A stretch of 64,000 nt of DNA from Tubiluchus corallicola (taxonomy: Eukaryota > Priapulida > Priapulimorpha > Priapulimorphida > Tubiluchidae), in NCBI GenBank assembly GCA_030141605.1, contig JAQGDQ010000231.1, forward strand, positions 124,001 through 188,000. The letters run 5' to 3'. Numbering within the stretch: the stretch's first letter is position 1; the number at the start of each line of letters is the position of its first letter. The position numbers and the translations under genes are program-made. This document shows positions 56,936 to 64,000 of this stretch, in pieces. Below the pieces are notes generated by a model, which worked only from the letters and a program-made list of their open reading frames with translations, was not told the DNA's origin and searched no databases.

Positions 56936-58377
56936 TGACCTAGAGATTTGCGAGGAGCAAGAAATAGTATTTCATTTTCTAGGCTGAATATACCTACTAA
57001 TGAGGTGTTACTCATGTACAAACAGTGATTTATTTCTGTGCTTATGATATAATTTTTAACAGCTTTTTCCTCCAAAATAGAAATCATAAACAGAGTGTCG
57101 AAAAACTCTAAAACCGCGCATTTCTAAAGAACTTACCTTACATTCAACTGGACTGTTCTTGATTACGACACACACTAACACTTGGTCTCGGAGTAATGTC
57201 TTATGCTATCAACTACAAGAAGCTACAAGAAATAATTAGAGCAGTAGTGTGTTTATTTTTCATAAAATTTCTTATGAATGTCTTTAAAAGAGCAGGTCAC
57301 TTCTCAGAGCAGAACGACTATGTCCAAGGGGCAGTACAGGTCCTCAATAAAATAATGTCAGGCCCTCATTGTTTTATGCAGCACGTATTTGCTACACGCT
57401 GAACATTATAAATTTTGTAGTATAACGTTGTGAAATACCGTTAGCAGATCTAGTATCTTACCAGTTACTTGGCTATAAAGTTGTAGTCATTTAGGAACAA
57501 CTCCAGTTTGGCAAGTCGTAATGAAGTCTGCTCTTATTACAAAGCCAGACATAAACAACTCCTGATCGAACACTAGAAGATGCCCAAGCTTAACTAACCA
57601 ACTTCCCAAAGTTTTTGAGTGATAACGCCGTCTTCAAAATTGTGGGATTACAGAAAGGTGCAATTTGAAACAGTCAGCAATAGTAATTGATTTATATATT
57701 GCTAGATGAGATCAGCTTTACTATTGGTGATACAAGCAAGATAAAATTAAGACAAGAACAACCACCATTTTTTGAAAACCTAATCAATTTCGGAGTGTTT
57801 ATTTATTTAAACTCCAATATCAGTGGCGTGACATTTTTTCTGCTTTATATTTCATTAGTAAAATAGCTGGAAATGGTGAATATTTGAGACAATCGAGAAA
57901 CCTTGAATCTCTTCGGGGAAGACGAAATTATCTAAGAAAGCTCATCAAAAGACTAGTTCATTTCCCGTGCTCATTTAGCAGATATCATTAGCATGAGAAG
58001 GTGTTGCGATTTACACTTACAATAACCAGTGATGGATTAAGGCTCTGCTGCTGACCTACGGCATATTTTTGTAAGTGGACTGGAAACACAGACATTTTAG
58101 TTCGTCGACAAAAGGAAAAAAGTTAAACTTAGCAAAAGAAAATTCATTACGCAAAAGTTTAGAACAACCAATGTTTTTTGACAGCATTATTATTGGTACA
58201 TGTGCCATGCCTAGCTCGCCCTTGGATTTCTTGGGCTTTTCGATGGACAATATTTTGCGATATGCCCCATCTCCTGGTAGGACCAGAACTTGAATTTCTT
58301 AAGTTTATTGCTAGACTTAGAAAATTCCATATCCAACAAAAAAGAGGTTTTCTGAGTGTTGCCTAGAGTCACTCATT

Positions 58378-58978
58378 TCAGTAACCTTAACAGAAGAAGA
58401 CTCACTGGCTCGGGTGATATCGGTGGTATTGGACAAAGTGAGTTTCTTTTCAGTCAGTAATTTTCTCCTGATGCGATTGAACTTAAACCCTATTATGATT
58501 TAGTCACGCACCATTTAGTTCTCATTGGTTTCAATGGAGGTGTCAGTAAAATTACAATTTTTAACAAAGATTCGGCCACAAAGTTGTCAATGCTTTCATT
58601 AGGACCCTGTTCTCTAGATCGAAAGACATAACGTTCATACACTGAGTTAGCAGTGGGAGCAAAATACTGTTGCAAAATGGCTTTCACAGATTTATAGTTG
58701 TCAAGCTGGTTTGTGTAAAAATCTTGAGTAACATATTCTAAACCTCAAAGAATCCTTTTAACCTCCAACCCCATCCTATTCAGAAACTAGGATTTTTTGA
58801 GATCTGCAGTCAGTGGAATACTTTGAAAGCTCAACCAATCTTCAAAATCATCCACATACAGCTCATACTCCTCCCTCAAATCTTTTGCAACAAGATTAAA
58901 AGGACCAGGTGCAGAGAAAATGTCTTGGACAATTACAGTTGACCCACTATCATCATGAGATGTACTAGGAACAGACAT
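58378..58978 (-). pseudogene. Ty3/gypsy-type gag fragment
   Basis: The minus strand begins MSVPSTSHDDSGSTVIVQD and holds EEYELYVDDFEDWLSF, then after stops ILQQYFAPTANSVYERYVFR and SREQGPNESIDNFVAESL, then in another frame KNCNFTDTSIETNEN and RRKLLTEKKLTLSNTTDI. This order is that of gag in a widespread invertebrate Ty3/gypsy lineage ('YF.P..N...ERY.FR.R.Q...ES...F...L', 'R..LL....LTL..A..I'). Stops and one frameshift are present, and no zinc knuckle, protease or LTR was recognised. Confidence 0.65.
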
Positions 58979-58979
58979 G

Positions 58980-60034
58980 CTTTACGCAAGAAGTAGCAGG
59001 TACTCGTCTAAAAGAAACCAATGATAGATAAGGGCCTTTTAAGCAAAAACAGAATAGTAGAGCTTTTAGCTCAAAAATAACAAATAAAATATCACGTGGT
59101 TAACAACAAAAAATATTCCTGCCTGAATAGCGCCCTATTCATTCGTCATCACATAGGTCACAATAAAAAATACAAAACATTTATTTACATAAAAATAAAG
59201 GAAAACATTTTTGTCATCACCTGAGAATTTATTAAAAAATTTTACTTTATTTTTTTGGGGCCTGGATTTTTGGCTCTAAAGCATGTGCCTTGTTCGCCTA
59301 ATGGTTAATCCGGCACTGACAATAACGCAAGCAAAGTCGTAGTGGGCAAACACGAATAACATAGAGGGCATTCGTGTCCTAGTAATGGTTGCTACCAAAG
59401 AGAAAAGAGTCTGCAACCAAAGACTGCAACCACTAAGAGTGTCTGGAGTGTACAATATAGACATCGAATTCGCGACTAATAAACCATTTCAATAAATCAA
59501 ACATTACTGAGTCAACAAAAAGCTAATTTTTAAGTGGTTTTATGGTTACCCGAAAAAACGAATTTAATGTTAAAAAAAGCACACGTAACAAAAGCGTTAT
59601 GCAAAAAAGTTTGTCAGTTTTTAAAACGCGTTTGTCTATTTTATTTATTTTTATTTTATAATAGTCCATACAAATTCCTGTTCACTACATACTATAACCA
59701 ATTACACTAAGAAAACATGTTTATTAAAATCGTGTTAAATCTTATAATAATGTAGCTAATACAGAACAAAAGAGCATTCAACGAATATCTTAGAATCCTG
59801 GAGGTGATCCGTCTTCAAGTGTTTTAATCCGTTTATGCTGTTTATTGAGTGAAAATTATTTGCAAGTTAATGCTCCGTTACATTGCTGATGACATTTGTC
59901 TAAATTCGATTCATGGAAGCAAACTCTTGAAATCCGTCTGAAAAAGAAACGATGGGTCTAAAGTCAAAATCAGAAAAGTGCCGATCGTTGAGTTTTACAA
60001 GAGGATGACTATTTATTTCTAGAAATTTAGCGAT
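58980..60034. other. no gene recognised
   Basis: AT-rich sequence. The only frame near 59276-59464 is short and shows no motif. No LTR for the gag fragment was recognised here. Confidence 0.35.
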
Positions 60035-60137
60035 GTAAGTAAGTGAGTGAGTGAGTGAGTAAGTAAGTGAGTGAGTGAGTAAGTGAGTAACTGAGTAAGT
60101 GAGTAAGTGAGTAAGTGAGTAAGTGAGTAAGTGAGTG

Positions 60138-60199
<62 letters not shown>

Positions 60200-60222
60200 T
60201 AAGTAAGTAAGCAAGTAAGTAG
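60035..60222. repeat. (AAGT/GAGT)n tetranucleotide microsatellite
   Basis: gtga-type units on the left and gtaa-type on the right, then decaying into gcaag and aaat variants. Leu/Thr-rich frames here are artefacts. Confidence 0.95.
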
Positions 60223-61911
60223 TTTATTTATCGCATGTAACATGTAATATTTCAGTCAAGCTGTTGAACCACCTCCAAAACCCAATCTACCTCTCTCAAT
60301 TTATGTTAAGGCGTATCGTCGATACTACTTATTGGTTATTTTGTATACAACTTTCTCAGCCTTTTTCGATTCATTTCAAATTAATTTAATAACACCGTTT
60401 ACACATTTTTATTACAATAGGCAGGCATTATTAATGTAGTTGAATTAATTTTTGCGAGGTACTGTCAGGTACATGTACTCGTTTATGTACCTGAAATGTC
60501 CACTGACCTTGTGTCTAATAAATCCTACTAAATGATCTTTTCAAAAAAGCAATTTCATTAGTTATTTTAGATCAATGTCGTCTACCAAACTATATATTAT
60601 TTCGATCTGCGTGTATTGATCGTCGCTTCATAAATTGCTCGAGAGTTTGTCAGTGTGATCTGCCGATTTATCAATAATTGAGAATTTTTGATCAACACGA
60701 CAATTAGATAGACTAACTGACATATAAACAGAGGTAGATTTAGTTGATGATTAGATGGTTAATTTGCATTTTATTTATGAGGCAGTTGTATGTGTTCCAC
60801 AACTGCGTCATACATCTTACAAACTTTTTATTTATTTATCTATTTATACCAATTATTCGTACGCCTGAAGTAGAGTGAATATAAAAAATAGCAAGAAATG
60901 ATAAGAAAATGTAAAAATATAGGTCAAATTACAATGTTAGTTAGCTCTGGCAGTACGTAGTAAAAACAATTTGTTAAAGAAAAGAAAAAAACATGCAACC
61001 ATTAACCGCATAATCATGCTCTCAACAAATGACATTTGATGTCATTAACAAACTAGCAAATCACAGCAGGTGAGTGACTGAATGCCAAGAAGTAGGAGGT
61101 CACTGTCCCCATTAGCACCTGGGGTCGTTGACATTATTATGTACAGCACCGAATCTGAATTTAATTGCACTACTGGTTTTTGTTCCTAAACAGTTCCATT
61201 TTTCTCACAGCACAATAGCTAAAATTAGTTCAGTTTGAAATGAACTTACTTTCAGCTATCAGACAGGAGTAGCCACAAAGTAGTAAGTTCTATGATAACT
61301 TTATTATTATTTTGAAACAGTTTTTGCGCGAGCTTTAGTGTAAATTATACGATTACAATGAAAGTAAATTCGTACTTCTAAGTATTTTAAAATCATTACT
61401 TAGATTTTTACTTAATTACTTAAAATTTTAATGCTAAAATCACTGGCAACGGGTGAATTGTGGGCATTTTAAACAACATTTAGCACTTTTCGATAACAAT
61501 TTCTGCATTTCTTATTCAACGGAAGCCATTTTAAAAACTCGCAGCTTTAGAGCACTCTAATTTCCAAGGACAGACATTCTCTTATTGTCGATGTCCCATT
61601 AAATAAACTTTGTAATTTAATATAATTTAATTTTCTTACAAGCTTCAGCAAATGATCTGGCATTTATCAAAAACCTAACCATAGAAGGATAGTAAAACTG
61701 AAACTAACTATCTTATATGCCGAGGTTGATTTTAAGATTGCACGCGGAGGAATTTAGGACTTCTTTTTGGCTTCTTTGTAGTGAAAATACAGTGAACGAC
61801 AGGTTGATTTCGTATAAGCTGCTATTTACCGCAGTGTGTTAAGGTAACTTAAAAGTTGGCTTACTATGAGATTTTGAATACGAAGATTATTTAATTTTGC
61901 ACAGACACAAA
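60223..61911. other. upstream region of GALE, no gene recognised
   Basis: AT-rich. No clear TATA box or CpG island. Direct words such as tttatttatttatctattta are low complexity. A 5' untranslated exon of GALE could lie here unseen. Confidence 0.35.
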
Positions 61912-62062
61912 ATGCAAAACGGATCAGTGAAAAAAAGGGAAGATCAAAAATGCGTTTTAGTAACAGGAGGCGCAGGATTCATTGGAAGTCATACCGTGGT
62001 GGAGCTTGTCAACTCGGGTTACACGCCCATCATCGTCGACAATTTTGACAACTCTTTTCCAG
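61912..62062 (+). CDS. GALE: UDP-glucose 4-epimerase, first coding exon (partial gene)
   Basis: Interconverts UDP-glucose and UDP-galactose (and in animals the N-acetyl forms) with bound NAD in the cytosol, in the Leloir pathway and to supply glycan precursors. The exon begins at ATG 61912, [13 protein letters not shown], then [20 protein letters not shown] with the Rossmann [11 protein letters not shown]-binding glycine motif, and continues to [12 protein letters not shown], where the Asp binds the adenosine ribose. It ends in phase 1 at donor CCAG|GTTTGT. The 13-residue head before the Rossmann strand is longer than in human GALE. The rest (SSATVYG, the YGKSK catalytic Tyr-Lys) was not found in the remaining 1.9 kb, so intron 1 probably extends past the window. 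Confidence 0.92.
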
Positions 62063-62471
62063 GTTTGTGCAGTAATATAATTTCATTTTCAACAAATGAG
62101 CTAGCAGTAATCACAAAGTTAACTGTAGAAGTTTTCTTACAATGCGTATGGGGTCGGAAGTCAAGAAACGGTAGAGAGAGGCGCGTCACACACGATTCAG
62201 TGATGAATTCGCACGCGCTCAGAGAAAATTTAAATACATACTTACACCTTTAATTTGAGTTAAAAAAAAGTTGATATAAAATTGGGTCGTGCACTTTTAT
62301 TGTATTTCATCAATACTTTTAAACTAACATTTTTATTGATTTATAGCTGACTTATAATTATTATAAATGTCTTTGAATTTTTGTGAACACGTTTATAAAA
62401 TTTAATTGGTTTTTGTTCACCGAACAAATAAAACAAAAATACAGCTCAAGTGATATAGCGAGTGATAAAGC

Positions 62472-62826
62472 TTGAAAATTTAAACTCCCGCGATTACCAT
62501 TACGCAGCCATTTGAATGGTAGGTCGTTTGATACAAGTTTAGATAACATTACGTGAAGTTTGAAAAAATAATCAGAGCATTCGTAGCACTAAGTAAAATT
62601 TTAAATTACTATATCTTGTCAATAAAATTAAAAATACGTTTTTGGTTAGTGCTTGACACACGCTGGAGGGTGAGCCAGCGATATTTTACCAATTGACACG
62701 AACATTTTAAATTATTATTTCTAGTTACATACGTTTTTCCGACAGGTAAGCGAAATGCTAACTAATATAGATTTGCATGGAAAAATGTTCTTGTGACATA
62801 ATTTAACATTGCCTTTCCTTCCCTGA
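62472..62826 (+). repeat. dispersed repeat, copy 2 (in GALE intron 1)
   Basis: The partner of 39682-40045 in the same orientation (see there). It ends just before a GC-richer stretch with a CRE-like site. Confidence 0.65.
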
Positions 62827-62842
62827 TTTACGTTTGCGTCGG

Positions 62843-62850
62843 TGACGTCA
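62843..62850. promoter_or_regulatory. CRE-like palindrome TGACGTCA
   Basis: A perfect cAMP-response element consensus, in a locally GC-richer patch (gcgtcggtgacgtcatgta, then ggcgccgtcgg) inside GALE intron 1. It might mark an alternative promoter or an enhancer. An 8-mer can occur by chance. Confidence 0.35.
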
Positions 62851-64000
62851 TGTAATGGCGCCGTCGGAACTGTATTGCGAGAGATTTAAAGTGAAAACAA
62901 GACAAAAATTGCTTTTAACGCGAGTACGATATATGCATGAAATTGCTGTAAAGTAATATAATTTTTCAAGGCGATTTTTCTGAAACTTACTTCAGGTACC
63001 CCTTTTCTTGTCCTTTAAAAACTGCGAAGCGAAGGATGAACTGACGGCCATTTGTTAACTGTGGGCACCGTACTGTTCATACAGCCAATGTTTTCTCCTC
63101 CTCCTTGTTCAAGTGATAGAGATTCCGATTTGTTCACTGCGCATGCCCGAAACCAACGACGTATCCACTACACTAAAGAACAAAAAGCACTAAGACAGAG
63201 TTATGCTTCGTTCAGCGTGAACCACTGCCGCTCACACGAAATGGGGCGCCCCCAAGCTTAAAAGAATGATGAATATGGAAACGATGCTCACTTTCCGTTA
63301 TAGGGGGAATCATTCCGCCTGCCTGGCTTCCTACTGTAGCTCGATTTGTTTTTCGCTGCAGTATCGCAGCAAACAAGTAAGCAATAAAACTTTCAAAAGG
63401 ATGGTACAGAACAGTAATAAAGAACTGAAAGTAGCAAAATTTTTATATTTTATGCATGATAGTGATGTTGGTGCAGAAAATAATGTATGGTTGTACGGTA
63501 AGTTTTAATTTGAATGTGAAGCAGCACATCTACTTGCAGGCCTGTCATTATTTTGCCTCTCCTCTTATATTCTATTTTGTTGTTTTGTGCGATTCGTTTT
63601 ATTGTGTACTCTGCATAATGAGCTGCATTATTTTTTGCGAAATAAATAAAATAAAAAACTATAATGTTAGTTGACCAATTAATACAGTTAGTTAACAACT
63701 GCAAGCTTCACTTTTGAACTGCGGGCCTACGATTTCCCATATGTCACAGTGAAACGATAAATTTCCTTGTAAATCACACTGCCATGGGTCACTAGCCCGT
63801 AGTTCAAAAGGGAGGCTTGTACTTGTTATTTCTTACCTTCACTTAATTTCTCTTTCGAAAGCAAGTCTTACAGTTATCATGATTGCGCGATAATGAGACG
63901 TAACCGGTCCTGAGAAACTGGCCATTTTCAGTACAAAGGAGACACTCCTTTCAATTGTTGCCCACTTAATGCAAAAGAAAAGAACTACTAAACGCTACAG
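62851..64000. other. GALE intron 1 remainder, no exon recognised
   Basis: Frames at 63052-63261 and 63266-63508 have no recognisable domain. The second ends near a good donor (TACG|GTAAGT at about 63499), but its peptide does not align with the expected next part of GALE. Confidence 0.35.

Larger units (their letters stand above)
55400..58340. other. no gene recognised; simple repeats
   Basis: AT-rich with triplet-like low complexity at 56150-56260 (atcatcatc/tcatcacc) and 56811-56935 (gtcgtcgtcat). A degraded 5S-like stretch lies near 56370. Frames at 57196-57402 and 58075-58293 have no recognisable product; the latter may overlie decayed gypsy sequence downstream of the gag fragment. Confidence 0.35.

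Noticed and set aside
63266-63508. 80-codon plus frame ending at a GTAAGT donor, as GALE exon 2
   Set aside because: The peptide does not align with the expected GALE continuation after DNF...; no proper acceptor in frame.

Overview
The window is AT-rich eukaryotic DNA from an animal. The evidence is spliced genes with GT-AG introns, a type II phosphatidylinositol 4-kinase, collagens with long Gly-X-Y tracts, an epimerase of the animal GALE type, TTAGGG-type telomere hexamers, and decayed LINE, hAT, pogo-like and Ty3/gypsy elements. A non-bilaterian or other marine invertebrate (sponge or cnidarian) fits the style of the genome, but nothing in the sequence fixes the species.

Layout. At 1.8-2.3 kb lies a pogo-like MITE. 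From 2.6 to 15.1 kb (+ strand) is a complete ten-exon gene for a type II phosphatidylinositol 4-kinase. It predicts 438 residues, and one of its introns has a GC donor. From about 15.8 to 35.6 kb, a block holding a minus-strand collagen exon is present twice: block A is about 15.8-24.5 kb and block B about 29.1-35.6 kb. Each block has one giant collagen exon of about 1.6 kb and a conserved candidate terminal exon that encodes a short basic tail. Two further minus-strand exons at 44.4 and 45.7 kb have matching phase and could be the 5' part of the block B collagen. All these exons are phase 1-1, so two tandem genes and one gene with a duplicated giant exon are both possible.

The 36-60 kb stretch is mostly repeats. 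It holds fragments of several LINE families, a 2.3 kb hAT-type element with a perfect 8-bp target duplication that carries a degenerate telomere-hexamer array, and a 5S rRNA-derived SINE-like element inserted in a GTAG microsatellite. It also holds a nearly full-length but frame-broken LINE with an (AAT)n tail, a degraded gypsy gag, and several microsatellites. At 61.9 kb (+) the first coding exon of UDP-glucose 4-epimerase begins; the rest of that gene lies outside the window or was not recognised.

The genes are not functionally linked as in an operon: one is a membrane lipid kinase, one or two encode extracellular-matrix proteins, and one is a sugar-nucleotide enzyme. The least ordinary items are the regularly interrupted collagen pair with its symmetric exon architecture, the telomere array carried inside a DNA transposon, the 5S-derived element, and a pentanucleotide satellite whose composition drifts while its 5-bp register is kept. 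All coordinates come from reading splice signals and frames by eye; no search or alignment program was run.
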